From the NCBI GenBank assembly GCA_900549105.1, contig URND01000004.1, forward strand, positions 1 through 64,000: a stretch of DNA of 64,000 nucleotides. The letters run 5' to 3'. Below are positions 55,247 to 64,000 of this stretch, one piece after another. Numbering within the stretch: position 1 is the stretch's first letter; each line of letters starts with the position of its first letter. A program made the position numbers and the translations under genes. The stretch is from an uncultured Eubacteriales bacterium. Lineage in GTDB: Bacteria > Bacillota > Clostridia > Lachnospirales > Lachnospiraceae. The notes below the pieces were generated by a model that worked only from the letters and a program-made list of their open reading frames with translations, had not been told where the DNA came from and made no database searches.

Positions 55247-58200
55247 AATTTCTCCTTTCTGGATTGTACCGCAATTCCTGCCAAAGCAAGGATGGAAATC
55301 AGACACAATGCGGCCATACCGTTCACCGGCGTTTCATCTCCGGTCGCAACAGCCCCGTTTTGCCCGACAGAAACCAGCTTAGTGCCGGTTCTTGTTGCGA
55401 CGCCGGAAAGATTCAATTGAAAAGTTGCCGGCCATGTATGATCCCGGTCGAAGCCCGAAATGGACATAGCCAGATCACCCATCTGGAGCTGAACGGTACA
55501 ACTCTTGGTGATTACGCTGTTCGGGTCTTCAAGGATGCCCAGATCCACCGTAATGCTTGTAAGATTTCCGCTGCCATCGGTCGCATAGTCCACAATGTTC
55601 AGACCGGAAATGCTCTGAATCGTCATTACCTTAGACTGAATACAAATCGGAACCGTCACTCTGGCACGGCCGTCGGCATCCACAACTAAAGTCGCATTAG
55701 CATCTACCGGGTCCTTCGGCGGAAAACTTGAGTTTGTAATATGCGGATTCATCGGCAGGCCCGTGTCCGCTTTCTCAAACCAGATGTTGCAGGCCACTGT
55801 ATAAGTACCCGCCTGCAGCAGATTCACCTGCACTTCTTTTACGCCTTCTTTCACCGTAAACTTTGAAGAAGCGCTGCCGCCCTTAAAGGCGAAATCCACC
55901 TGATGTTCTCCCGTTGTAAGTCCATTCAGATAGTTGGCATTTAAGGTGATTTTTGTTTCTCCTGAAACGGTATAATAACTTCCGTCCAATTCTTTTCCGT
56001 CAACAAGCACTTTCAGAAGTTCATTTGCTTTAGCTTCCAGCTCAAAACTTAAACCTGCATTGGAACCATATTCCCATGACTGATTATTTCCCGCTTTCAG
56101 TACCGGCGCTGTCGGTTTCTCTTCCGGTTTTGACGGATTGGAAGGATTTGACGGTTCTGACGGATTCCCGGACTGTCCCGGTAATTTAACATCGGTGCTG
56201 TCGGAAAGTTTCTTTGCCGAAGCAAAATCTACGCCCAGGCGCAGCGGAACATTCCAGTTTGTCTCCAGCAGTGTCGGAAATTCCACACAGTCCCCAAACT
56301 GATAAGTGCCGGATTCATCTCCGAGTTTTACATAAATCCGGGTGATGCGGCCATCTCGTCCAACCCCGTTATTACCCTCATAGCGGGCATTATCCTTTTC
56401 AGTGGCCAGCACAGTCACATTGTTTCCACTCTCAATCGCCTGAAGTGTAAATACCGGATTCGTCACATCCAAAATAATCGTACGGCTGCCATCCTCCCCG
56501 ACAACAAGTTTCGCATTGTCAGCCACAGGAGTATTCGGTATCCCCGTAACGCCGCCGATACCCAGTGGATTGGCCGGATTTGTCAGATAAGCGGTCACAC
56601 CGGTAAGCTGGGTATTCAATTCGCCCGGCAGATACAGATTTGAGGTAATCTGATAAGTTCCAGGCGCCAGTGTTTTTTCAGAAGGGTTTTCCGGTTTTTC
56701 ACTCTCCTGAGGCTTGTCAGATTCCTGCGGTTTTTCGGATTCCTGCGGTTTTTCGGATTCCTGCGGTTTTTCAGTTTCTTTTTCGTTAATTTTTAAATCG
56801 CCGGCTACATAGCGGAATACATAGTTTTTCGCGCTGCCGCCCTCCGGAGTCAGGGTGAATCTGTCACCCTCCTGCCATGAAGTCGGAGCCTTAATTTCCG
56901 GCGCCTCATAGTCCTCTGCTGTCTCCGGCGTCTCTCCGTTCACAAAGCCGGTGACAGACAGCTTCAGCTTCGGCACGCCATCTTTATCAATGGTCTCGCC
57001 GGCATAAGTCACAGTTAATACCGCCGGGGCAATCTCCCACTTCACCGGGTCCGCCTCATGACTTCCGTTTTTAAAGAGCTTTGTCGAATCTATTGCCACA
57101 CAACTTATTGTCGTATACTCGCCCACCTCTGTCTGATACGGTGAATCATAAGATTTATTTCCCTCATCCAGAGTCGCCCACTGAGCATATTCTATATCCA
57201 GGCCATACTGCTTCTGTCCATTATATACCAGATTGTCTAATGCCTTCGGCATTTCCAGGCATGGTTCATATATATGAATTGTTTTATCCGGATAACTGAA
57301 TTGATAATTCTTTGCCGTTCCCTCCTGGATTTCCAGTTCAAAAGAATCGCCTTCATTTAATTTGCTCACATCCGGGAGCACCAATTTCGGGGCTGTATAA
57401 CCGTCTGCTGTTTCCGCCGTCTCGTCTTTTACAAAGCCGGTGACTCTCAGGCGAATCCCGTTAATGTCCTTGCTCCATACATTGTTTCCAACTTCCACTC
57501 CTTCATAAGTGACATTGAGCACCGCTTTCTCGATTTTCCATTCCTTAACGAGCGTGTCCCCCTCGGTTTCCGCCCATTTAATTCCCATTGCTTTTGCATC
57601 ATCCGTGAGTTTAAAGGTTATCGGATAAGTTCCCGCATCTGTAGCGATGCCGCCATTTTCTATCGTATAATAATTGCTGTCCGGAGTAAGCCACTTGCCG
57701 ACCCCATCATATGTATAATTCGTAATTTTCGGCGTGATTGTTCCCTCAGCGCCCTCCGCCAGATAGGCAATCGGTTTATCTGCGCTTCCTTCTTTTCCTG
57801 TTGCTCCCAAATAGAGGGCCGTAAATCTCGCTTTGGCCTCTTCTTCACTTAAAGACCGGGGGAAATAATCCACTGCTGCCACGCCGTCTGCAATCTGTGC
57901 ATCCAGTTTGGTCATCTGCTTCCCTCCATCGCCATAATCCATGACAAAGTAAAAAGCACTGCTATCATCCATAACCGGAACTCTGGCCGTAACCTGACCC
58001 ATGTCCGGTTTCCATAACGCCCATGCATTCTTAACTACAAAAGTGCCAAATACGGCCTTATTATAAATTGAGGCAGCATAGGCCGCCTTGAAAACGGTTC
58101 CATCCGTATCTATCTTGCGAACCATGAGATTTATTTGTTCCATCATACTTTCCTGAAACATACCCACGGTCTTTCCGTTTTCATCCGGCGCAGAAATCGC

Positions 58201-59316
58201 CGTGACCTCGATGCCGGTAGCATCATCTGTCATTGTTTTGGACAGCCATTCATCCTTTTTCTCATCCACCGGAATTGTCGAAAGGTCAACCTCTAAGGTA
58301 AGAGCAATATCACCTGCCGGCGCTAATGTCAGGCCGAGAGGCAGCGCGTAAAGGCTGCTGCCGGAAAATGTATAGGCGGCCACGCCGCCGGAAAGCTCCG
58401 TTTTTCCCAGGGTAGCTTCCATCAGATAAATACGGCCGTTTATGCTGTTTTTTCCATGGGAATAAATTTTATTCAACCGAGCAGCCGTGTAGGCCAGATT
58501 GGATGACATGCCAATGGACTGGGTCGTAAAAATCGGATTCTGAATCGGCAGCTTTACAGTCACCGTGCCATCCTCAGCCACCACCAGTGTTGCATTATCA
58601 GCCATCGGAGTCGTCGGAGCCGCAGCCTGAACTGTGGATGGATTCGTATGCGGGTCATCCGCATCTATAGCAGGTGTAGTGGCATCCGGGCCGAAAGGAT
58701 TGTTCGGATTATTGCAATATACCGTAACTCCGCTGAGAACCGGATTGTATTGTCCCGGCATACTCAGATTTGCAGTCACCGTATAAGTACCCGCCTTATA
58801 ATTGGATTCTTTCCATGCGCCGGAAAAACTGCTCTTATCCCCGACAGTTTCGCTGGAAGTCGTTACTGTTCCGGCCCGGCTTGCCGCTGCTCGGGCCTGC
58901 GCCTCTGTCTCAGCCGCCGCTTCTGTTTCAGAACTCTGTTGGCTTTCCGGGGCCGTTGCACTCTCCGGAGCTGTCGCGCTCTCCGAGACTGTTTCTGTCT
59001 CCGGAGCCGTTGTGCTCTCCGAAACCGCTGCACTCTCCGGAGCCGTTGCGCTCTCCGAGACTGTTTCTGTCTCCGGAGCTGTCGCGCTCTCCGAAACTGT
59101 CTCCGTCTCCGGAATGACTGTACTCTCCAAAATTGTTACCGCTTCTGAAGCCTCTGTGTTCTCAGAAGTTGTCGCCGTTTCTGAAACTGTCCGGACTTCC
59201 TGCTCTGGTTCCGCCGCATAGGAATACCCGGCAGAAACGGCCCCTACAAAAAGAAACAACGCCATTCCCAGAGAAAGCATCCGCTTCACTGCATTTTGTT
59301 TACTTAAAAACTTCAT
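55243..59316 (-). CDS. Giant surface protein with three NEAT-like repeats and two MBG-like domains
   Basis: A 1357-residue exported protein. A signal peptide occupies about the first 35 residues. Residues 45-130 are low-complexity SES/TAPE repeats. Three related beta-domains, at about 169-355, 882-1040 and 1169-1310, each start GTYxVxxNL and contain NATLVVxxDGxxxVxxP and FTxQSI; they look like NEAT-type domains, though the haem-binding YxxxY is not evident. Two MBG-like modules (about 585-690 and 762-842) share VLxVTYxGxxI and GTAKNYxFxY. PQES repeats follow. The C-terminus is [10 protein letters not shown], one membrane helix and a basic tail. Probable receptor or scaffold for the importer. 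Confidence 0.78.
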   Translation of the reverse strand: MKFLSKQNAVKRMLSLGMALFLFVGAVSAGYSYAAEPEQEVRTVSETATTSENTEASEAVTILESTVIPETETVSESATAPETETVSESATAPESAAVSESTTAPETETVSESATAPESATAPESQQSSETEAAAETEAQARAAASRAGTVTTSSETVGDKSSFSGAWKESNYKAGTYTVTANLSMPGQYNPVLSGVTVYCNNPNNPFGPDATTPAIDADDPHTNPSTVQAAAPTTPMADNATLVVAEDGTVTVKLPIQNPIFTTQSIGMSSNLAYTAARLNKIYSHGKNSINGRIYLMEATLGKTELSGGVAAYTFSGSSLYALPLGLTLAPAGDIALTLEVDLSTIPVDEKKDEWLSKTMTDDATGIEVTAISAPDENGKTVGMFQESMMEQINLMVRKIDTDGTVFKAAYAASIYNKAVFGTFVVKNAWALWKPDMGQVTARVPVMDDSSAFYFVMDYGDGGKQMTKLDAQIADGVAAVDYFPRSLSEEEAKARFTALYLGATGKEGSADKPIAYLAEGAEGTITPKITNYTYDGVGKWLTPDSNYYTIENGGIATDAGTYPITFKLTDDAKAMGIKWAETEGDTLVKEWKIEKAVLNVTYEGVEVGNNVWSKDINGIRLRVTGFVKDETAETADGYTAPKLVLPDVSKLNEGDSFELEIQEGTAKNYQFSYPDKTIHIYEPCLEMPKALDNLVYNGQKQYGLDIEYAQWATLDEGNKSYDSPYQTEVGEYTTISCVAIDSTKLFKNGSHEADPVKWEIAPAVLTVTYAGETIDKDGVPKLKLSVTGFVNGETPETAEDYEAPEIKAPTSWQEGDRFTLTPEGGSAKNYVFRYVAGDLKINEKETEKPQESEKPQESEKPQESDKPQESEKPENPSEKTLAPGTYQITSNLYLPGELNTQLTGVTAYLTNPANPLGIGGVTGIPNTPVADNAKLVVGEDGSRTIILDVTNPVFTLQAIESGNNVTVLATEKDNARYEGNNGVGRDGRITRIYVKLGDESGTYQFGDCVEFPTLLETNWNVPLRLGVDFASAKKLSDSTDVKLPGQSGNPSEPSNPSNPSKPEEKPTAPVLKAGNNQSWEYGSNAGLSFELEAKANELLKVLVDGKELDGSYYTVSGETKITLNANYLNGLTTGEHQVDFAFKGGSASSKFTVKEGVKEVQVNLLQAGTYTVACNIWFEKADTGLPMNPHITNSSFPPKDPVDANATLVVDADGRARVTVPICIQSKVMTIQSISGLNIVDYATDGSGNLTSITVDLGILEDPNSVITKSCTVQLQMGDLAMSISGFDRDHTWPATFQLNLSGVATRTGTKLVSVGQNGAVATGDETPVNGMAALCLISILALAGIAVQSRKEKL

Positions 59317-59344
59317 ACCTCTGCTCCTTTACTTTAATTTTGTA

Positions 59345-59366
59345 TTGGTTAGATATTGCTAACCAA
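59345..59366. promoter_or_regulatory. Crp-like palindrome upstream of the surface-protein gene
   Basis: TTGGTTAG-ATATTG-CTAACCAA is a perfect eight-base inverted repeat with a six-base spacer, the geometry of Crp/Fnr sites (5-N6-5). It lies about 30 bases before the ATG at 59316 and about 100 bases after the stop of the ABC-Crp fusion gene. A second site with the same core precedes the permease gene. Confidence 0.7.
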
Positions 59367-59464
59367 TGGTTTATTTTTTTGGAGCGCTTTTGCGCCCCAA
59401 ATCGAAATCAGCATATCAAATTCTTGTATTTTTGTCTGTTGCCGCAGCAAATTTTCCTCAAACT

Positions 59465-60748
59465 CTAAAAATTTTCTTTGTCCTGGAGGAGTTTTACCCG
59501 CTTTCCATTTACCTTCAGCACCCCCTCTTCCTTCATACGGGACAGTTCCCGGCTGAAGGCGGAACGGTTCACATTCAAATACTGGGCCAATTCCTTATGA
59601 CTGAAAGAGATTTGTCTCCAGCCGTTGGAATCCTCCTTCAGCGTGTGAAGGTACATAAGAATTCTTGCCCTCAGACGCGGCTCGGAGAGGAGCTGATTTT
59701 TAACGTTCAAAATCCCCACTTTAGCAGACATTTCCTTTAATAAATTCCGCATCAGAATAGAAACGCCGTCCTCCCTCTCCCGCTCCAAAATACCGGCCGC
59801 CGGAAGAAAAAGGATACGCGCCGGGGTAATCGCCCGAATCTCCGCCCAACTAAACTGTCCGCCAAAGGCTACCGCTTCCCCAAAACAACTTCCTGCATGG
59901 AATTGCTGGATAATCTGCGGTTCATCCCTGGAAATGTTTGTGGCCTGAATACTTCCCTTTAACACAATTCCCATAGCCGTATACTGCTCATTCTGCTCCC
60001 AGATAATATCCTGCTCCCGATATTTCCGCTCATAACCGTGGAGTCCGGCAATAAGCGCTTCACACTGTTCCGGCGCTACCCCGTCAAAGATTTTCAGGCT
60101 GCATAAAATTTCTTCCCTGGAAACTTCCGGTTCCTCCAGTGCAGCTTCTTCCTCTCCCTTCTCCCCCTGAACATCCTCCATACGCAAGGTTTCCGCTCCC
60201 AAAAGAGCGGCGTCATCCACACCGTGGGTTGCAATGAGCAGCGTACGTCCGCGGCGCATATTCAGAATGTAGGAAATGACTTCCATTCGGGTTTTCCGGT
60301 CCAGACCGGTGAAGGGCTCGTCCAAGATCACCATCCGGCTGGAGTAATGAATGGCCCTGGCTAACGCAACCCGCCGTTTCATTCCGCCGGAAAGTTGGGA
60401 AACCGGCTGATTCAGACAGTTTTCCGGAAGAATCTGGCAAAGCTCCTCCGCCAACTCTTTGCGATTGCTTTTTCCCTCGCAGACAAGAGCAACGTTTTCC
60501 ACCGCCGTCAGGGGCTGGCAAAGCCTGTCCTCCTGAAACATCGCCGAAATCTCGCCCGGCGAAATACCTTCAATCGTGCCGGAATCCGCCGCCTCTCTTC
60601 CGAGAAGAATCCTCAGCAGCGTTGTTTTTCCCATGCCCGAGGGGCCCATCAGACAGTAAATTCTGTCATCTTCCAAAGTCATATCGACGCCGCGAAGCAC
60701 CTTTTTTTCTCCAAAGGCTTTCTTTAATTGTTTGATTTGAATCGACAT
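59465..60748 (-). CDS. ABC transporter ATPase fused to a complete Crp/Fnr regulator
   Basis: A 427-residue fusion. Residues about 1-205 are an ABC ATPase of the nitrate/sulfonate importer type: CLMGPSGMGKTTLLRILLG (Walker A), SQLSGGMKRRVALARAI (signature), MVILDEPFTGLDRKTR (Walker B), LLIATHG (H-loop). After an acidic linker, residues about 222-335 form a cyclic-nucleotide-type sensor (FDGVAPEQCEALIAGLHGYE, GIVLKGSIQATNIS, GSCFGEAVAFGGQ), and 345-425 a Crp winged helix (LRARILMYLHTLKE, SFSHKELAQYLNVNRSAFSR, ELSRMKEEGVLKV). A transport ATPase carrying a DNA-binding domain is very unusual. SD AGGAGGG. Confidence 0.92.
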   Translation of the reverse strand: MSIQIKQLKKAFGEKKVLRGVDMTLEDDRIYCLMGPSGMGKTTLLRILLGREAADSGTIEGISPGEISAMFQEDRLCQPLTAVENVALVCEGKSNRKELAEELCQILPENCLNQPVSQLSGGMKRRVALARAIHYSSRMVILDEPFTGLDRKTRMEVISYILNMRRGRTLLIATHGVDDAALLGAETLRMEDVQGEKGEEEAALEEPEVSREEILCSLKIFDGVAPEQCEALIAGLHGYERKYREQDIIWEQNEQYTAMGIVLKGSIQATNISRDEPQIIQQFHAGSCFGEAVAFGGQFSWAEIRAITPARILFLPAAGILEREREDGVSILMRNLLKEMSAKVGILNVKNQLLSEPRLRARILMYLHTLKEDSNGWRQISFSHKELAQYLNVNRSAFSRELSRMKEEGVLKVNGKRVKLLQDKENF

Positions 60749-60757
60749 AATTCCCTC

Positions 60758-61528
60758 CTACTTTGTCAATAAGCTGCCCGCCGGACGATTAAACCGCCGC
60801 AGGCAAAACAAAAAGATTTTTTCAAACAATACGCTCAGCAGAATGACCACAAGGGTCCATGCAAACAGATTTCCCGTCTGCAAATAAGATTTTGCCGCAT
60901 ACATTTCCCGTCCAATGGACGGCTTCGGCGTGGCGATAACCTCCGCCATAATCCCGGATTTCCAGCTCATTCCCAAAGCCACTTTACAACCGCTCAGCAA
61001 AAAAGGCATGAAAGCCGGGCGGTAAATATAGCAGAGTTTCTTCCAGGAAGATAGCCGGAAAGTTTCCGACATTTCCAGCATTTCGCGGTCCACATGTAAA
61101 AAACCGGTCAGAGTGTTGGTGTAAATCAAAGGAAGTACGATTAAAAAAGATAAATAAATTGTCAAAAGCTGATTTCCAACCCAAATAAGAAGCATAATAA
61201 CAAAAGAAATCATCGGAACTGTTTTTAAAAGGGACATCACCGGTTCCAGGAAATCCCGAAGGAGGCGGTATCGATAACAAAGCACTGCCAGCAAGAAACC
61301 AGCCATAAAAGACAGCAGAAAACCCGCCGCAATACGCAGGAATGAGGCTGCGCAGATATACCAGAAATCTATCTGCTTCATCTGATAAAGCAAGTTTTCT
61401 ATAATATGCATCGGCCCTACCAATATAATGCGATTATTTACCACCCGATCTGCCGCCTCCCAAAGCGCCAGCCAGAACAAAATAATCAAACCGGATTTCC
61501 AATAATTTTTCTCATTTTCTTTTTTCAT
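60758..61528 (-). CDS. ABC importer permease (SsuC/TauC-like)
   Basis: A 256-residue permease with about six membrane helices. The coupling-loop region is clear: LFKTVPMISFVIMLLIW-type text (SLLKTVPMISFVIMLLIWVG), and LSSWKKLCYIYRPAFMPFLL...KVALGMSWKSGIMAEVIATP, which matches the EAA motif of sulfonate/nitrate permeases. First gene of the operon; the ATPase-Crp fusion follows after 9 bases. A GTTAG-type palindrome precedes it. Confidence 0.9.
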   Translation of the reverse strand: MKKENEKNYWKSGLIILFWLALWEAADRVVNNRIILVGPMHIIENLLYQMKQIDFWYICAASFLRIAAGFLLSFMAGFLLAVLCYRYRLLRDFLEPVMSLLKTVPMISFVIMLLIWVGNQLLTIYLSFLIVLPLIYTNTLTGFLHVDREMLEMSETFRLSSWKKLCYIYRPAFMPFLLSGCKVALGMSWKSGIMAEVIATPKPSIGREMYAAKSYLQTGNLFAWTLVVILLSVLFEKIFLFCLRRFNRPAGSLLTK

Positions 61529-61547
61529 TTTGTTTTCTCCGCCTTTA

Positions 61548-61565
61548 AATTAGCTATAACTAACC
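61548..61565. promoter_or_regulatory. Crp-like palindrome upstream of the permease-ATPase operon
   Basis: AATTAG-CTATAA-CTAACC: TTAG and CTAA half-sites with a six-base spacer, the right half CTAACC identical to the site at 59359-59364. It lies about 20 bases before the permease ATG, a repressor-like position. Probably bound by the Crp/Fnr part of the ATPase fusion encoded next in the operon. Confidence 0.6.
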
Positions 61566-61660
61566 CATTGTTATTTAAAAAGCACATCCCTGTGCTGTTT
61601 TCAAAAGTATCCTATCACATTTTTTGCAGACTGTCAGTTGCCACGGCAACATTTTAAAAA

Positions 61661-61713
61661 TAAGCAAAAACTTCCCTCGAGAATCTTGAAACGATTCTTT
61701 CGGAAAGTTTTTT
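61661..61713 (-). terminator. Terminator of the nhaC-C39 operon, copy 2 of a shared stem-loop
   Basis: AAAAACTTCCCTCGAGAATC and GATTCTTTCGGAAAGTTTTT pair around TTGAAAC; on the minus strand the stem is followed by GCTTATTTTT, the same tail as copy 1 at 50201-50259. The loop core AATC-TTGAAAC-GATT is shared, in opposite orientation relative to the tail. Confidence 0.8.
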
Positions 61714-61755
61714 GTTTTGTGATATTTGATTCTGTGATATTCAATGTTATAGAAC

Positions 61756-62487
61756 TCAACAGAAATATTTTTCCACTCCAACCGCCATCTCATGCTGGGC
61801 CTGATGCCGCGCTTCGACCAGTTGTTTTGGATAGCGCACGCAGCCATGACCCTCATAGGGGTCGTTAAAATAACATCCTTCGTCGTCATAGCCGACCAAA
61901 AGCATACAATGTTCATTGGATATCCATGTGAATGTTTCGCCCGTATCCAACAGTTTCCATTCCGGCCCGGCCACCGGCTCCCGCATATCGATACATGCCC
62001 AGAAGATAACCGGCATTCCTTTATCAATATAGCGTTTCAGCAGCGCATCAATGGGAGTCCCGGTTTCATCCACCGGTTTCCAGACCGGCTTTACGACATT
62101 CTCCCCAATTCCGCCGCCCCCCTGAATTCCGCCGTTCTCCTGAATTCCGCCGTTCTCCTGAATTCCGTCGCCCTCCTGAATTCCGCCATCCTCAGAAGAT
62201 GTACGGGCCTCCGAAAAAAACTTTTTAAGCGCTTTGCAGATGACCGGCGCATAACAGCCAAAATCATCCTCATTGTAAGGGCTGCCGCAGAAATATTTCC
62301 TGGGGTCCGGCCCGAAAAGCCGTCCGTCCCGCGTTTCAAAGTCACGGCAATCCAGATAGTTTTGAATGAATTTATCCACAGATATATCAAATCCGAGAAA
62401 TCTCAGCAGCATCACCGTTGACACACTCTCGCACCCTGTCGGATATTTGCCCTTTTGGCTCATATAGGGCACGTCAATCTTAATCAT
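61756..62487 (-). CDS. C39-family peptidase with repeated insert
   Basis: A 243-residue cysteine peptidase of the C39-like type. Catalytic Cys in KYPTGCESVSTVMLLRFLGF, His in ISNEHCMLLVGYDDEGCYFN, and Asp in NDPYEGHG. No signal peptide is visible, so it is probably cytoplasmic or exported by another route. Between about residues 95 and 130 a six-residue repeat (GGIQEN type) encoded by 18-base units at 62121-62192 is inserted. ATG overlaps the nhaC stop by eight bases, so the two are co-translated. Confidence 0.85.
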   Translation of the reverse strand: MIKIDVPYMSQKGKYPTGCESVSTVMLLRFLGFDISVDKFIQNYLDCRDFETRDGRLFGPDPRKYFCGSPYNEDDFGCYAPVICKALKKFFSEARTSSEDGGIQEGDGIQENGGIQENGGIQGGGGIGENVVKPVWKPVDETGTPIDALLKRYIDKGMPVIFWACIDMREPVAGPEWKLLDTGETFTWISNEHCMLLVGYDDEGCYFNDPYEGHGCVRYPKQLVEARHQAQHEMAVGVEKYFC

Positions 62488-64000
62488 CGACTGCTTCCTT
62501 TCCGCTTCTTCCCCCGGAATATTTCCTCATGAAAGTCAGCACGATCAATAAAATGGCGATGCTCAGTCCCAAAGTCACCCACCAAATCTTCACGAATCCG
62601 GCGATAAGATAGCCTGCGATGCAAACAAGGGCAACTACCGTCGCATACTGCATCTGGGTTGACACGTGGTTAATATGATTGCTCTGGGCTCCCGCCGAAG
62701 ACATAACCGTTGTATCGGAAATCGGCGATACATGGTCGCCGCAGACAGCTCCGGCAAGAACGGCTGAAACAGCAATAACCATCATTTCCAAACGGTCGGC
62801 TCCCGGGAACATGGCAATGACAATCGGAACAAGAATGGCAAATGTTCCCCAGCTTGTCCCCGTGGAGAAAGCAAGGAATATGGCAATCATAAACATGATG
62901 GCCGGAATAAATATACTTGCGGAAGTATTGCTTCCCACAATGCCTTCAACAAATGCGGCAATACCGAGGGCATCCCCAACACCCTTTAAGGACCATGCAA
63001 AAATCAAAATTGCCACAGCCGGAATCATCAGTTTGAAGCCTTCGACAAAGCTGTCCATGAAGCCCTTAAATGTAACCACCTTCCGCGGCAGATAGAGCAG
63101 CAGCATGAAAAATACTGTGATCATCGTTGCAAAAATCAGGCTGGTTTCCGCATCGCAGCCCGCAAAGGCTGTAATAATATCTGTCGCTCCGCCCAGGAAA
63201 CCGGTATATATCATGGCGCCGATGGCAGAGACAATCAGGACGGCCACCGGAAGAACCAAATCAAATACCCGGCCGTTCGGACATACTTCTTCCTCTTTTA
63301 TCTGCTCAAACTCTTCTCTGCCGGTGGTAAACAAATCGCCTTTAGCGGCATTTTGCTCATGCTTTTTCATCAATCCAAAATCAAATCCGGTAATGACGAT
63401 GTAAAGCACCATAACCAAAGTCAGCAGTGCATACAGGTTATAGGGAATCGTTCTCAAAAACAACTGAAATCCGGTGATTCCCGCATCAGCAGGCACATAG
63501 GAATTTACCGCCGCCGCCCAACTGGAAACCGGAGCAATAATACAAACCGGAGCCGCCGTCGCATCAATAATATAAGCCAGCTTTGCTCTGGACACCTTAA
63601 ACCTGTCTGTCACCGGCCGCATAACCGAACCGACCGTCAGACAATTAAAATAATCATCCACAAAAATCAGAACACCCAGTCCCGTTGTTGCCAGCATCGC
63701 GCTTTTCTTCGACTTAATCTTTGTTCCGGCCCACTTACCGTAAGCAGCGGAACCGCCTGACTTTGCCATCAAAACGATAATCATGCCGAGCAGTACATCG
63801 AAAATCAGAATATTTAAATTCATACTGCTTTTCATAATGTCGAAAAAGGCGACAAAGGCATTCCATGGATGAAAACCCGTATACAAAAGCGCCCCAAAGG
63901 CGACGCCGATAAACAGAGAGCTATAAACCTCCTTTGTCACCAGCGCCAGAATAATCGCTAATAAGGGCGGAACCAAAGACCACCATGTACCGATAAACAT
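62480..64000 (-). CDS. nhaC: NhaC-family Na+/H+ antiporter
   Basis: A 506-residue antiporter whose ATG is at the very end of the window; the N-terminus FIGTWWSLVPPLLAIILALV fits the family start, so the gene is probably complete. About a dozen hydrophobic helices; DVLLGMIIVLMAKSGGSAAY, FVDDYFNCLTVGSVMRPVTD, AFSTGTSWGTFAILVPIVIA and VCGDHVSPISDTTVMSSAGA are NhaC hallmarks. It exchanges sodium for protons, or malate for lactate in some relatives. Followed by the C39 peptidase gene with overlapping ends. Confidence 0.92.
   Translation of the reverse strand: MFIGTWWSLVPPLLAIILALVTKEVYSSLFIGVAFGALLYTGFHPWNAFVAFFDIMKSSMNLNILIFDVLLGMIIVLMAKSGGSAAYGKWAGTKIKSKKSAMLATTGLGVLIFVDDYFNCLTVGSVMRPVTDRFKVSRAKLAYIIDATAAPVCIIAPVSSWAAAVNSYVPADAGITGFQLFLRTIPYNLYALLTLVMVLYIVITGFDFGLMKKHEQNAAKGDLFTTGREEFEQIKEEEVCPNGRVFDLVLPVAVLIVSAIGAMIYTGFLGGATDIITAFAGCDAETSLIFATMITVFFMLLLYLPRKVVTFKGFMDSFVEGFKLMIPAVAILIFAWSLKGVGDALGIAAFVEGIVGSNTSASIFIPAIMFMIAIFLAFSTGTSWGTFAILVPIVIAMFPGADRLEMMVIAVSAVLAGAVCGDHVSPISDTTVMSSAGAQSNHINHVSTQMQYATVVALVCIAGYLIAGFVKIWWVTLGLSIAILLIVLTFMRKYSGGRSGKEAVDD

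Noticed and set aside
58648..59221. Plus-strand open frames with [12 protein letters not shown] repeats
   Set aside because: They are antisense readings of the SES/TAPE repeat region of the surface-protein gene.

Overview
The window reads as chromosome of an anaerobic, low-to-mid GC Clostridia, most likely Lachnospiraceae (Bacillota). Evidence: AGGAGG-type ribosome binding sites throughout, consensus sigma-A promoters, the block greA-lysS / dusB-coaX-DUF6145-birA-argF / NfeD-SPFH / trmH-ktrA-ktrB / pfkA / dnaE, a fused 2-hydroxyacyl-CoA dehydratase-type activase, and an NhaC antiporter. Almost every gene lies on the minus strand; a chloramphenicol-acetyltransferase-like gene near 50 kb is the one clear exception. 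No rRNA, tRNA or CRISPR array was seen.

Layout. 1-6.7 kb: MFS exporter (cut by the window edge) with a TetR repressor and matching operators, a second-type RsmH, a GNAT acetyltransferase, a MATE pump, an SH3-containing lipoprotein and a TetR regulator. 6.8-11.8 kb: accessory patch with a CAT-like gene, an AraC-GNAT fusion, a truncated KTR peptide, an iron-sulfur-type flavoprotein with a self-regulated TetR gene, a tnpV gene joined to a broken ydbC piece, and an IS1595-like remnant. 11.9-14.4 kb: WYL regulator, a 33-residue protein, a large hairpin, an ArsC/Spx-like protein and a YgjP-type metallopeptidase. 14.5-34.2 kb: visibly AT-rich defence island. It holds a two-gene ATPase + Toprim system (PARIS/RloAB-like), an IS1182 fragment, and a nine-gene operon behind an XRE regulator. 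That operon encodes a DndC/SspD-like sulfurtransferase, a DUF4007 protein, a giant P-loop ATPase, a cysteine desulfurase, a PLD-helicase, a 54-residue protein, a DndD-like SMC ATPase, an unknown 183-residue protein, and a large protein with two RNA polymerase alpha-CTD-like domains and a sigma region-4-like helix-turn-helix. Decayed parA/parB remnants end the island beside lysS. 34.2-49.4 kb: housekeeping genes. 50-61.6 kb: five-gene operon for an ABC importer, a 1357-residue surface protein and a dehydratase-type activase. 61.7-64 kb: C39 peptidase and NhaC.

Two systems stand out. First, the nine-gene island looks like DNA phosphorothioation coupled to an unusual restriction or effector half: sulfur is mobilised by the desulfurase and installed by the PP-loop protein with DUF4007 and ATPase partners, and helicase, SMC ATPase and the alpha-CTD/sigma4 protein follow. 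Second, the ABC importer ATPase is fused to a complete Crp/Fnr regulator, and two palindromes with Crp-like geometry (GTTAG-N6-CTAAC type) sit directly upstream of the importer genes and of the surface-protein gene. This suggests a transporter component that also acts as transcription factor for its own operon.

All assignments are by reading sequence and recalling families; no search was run.
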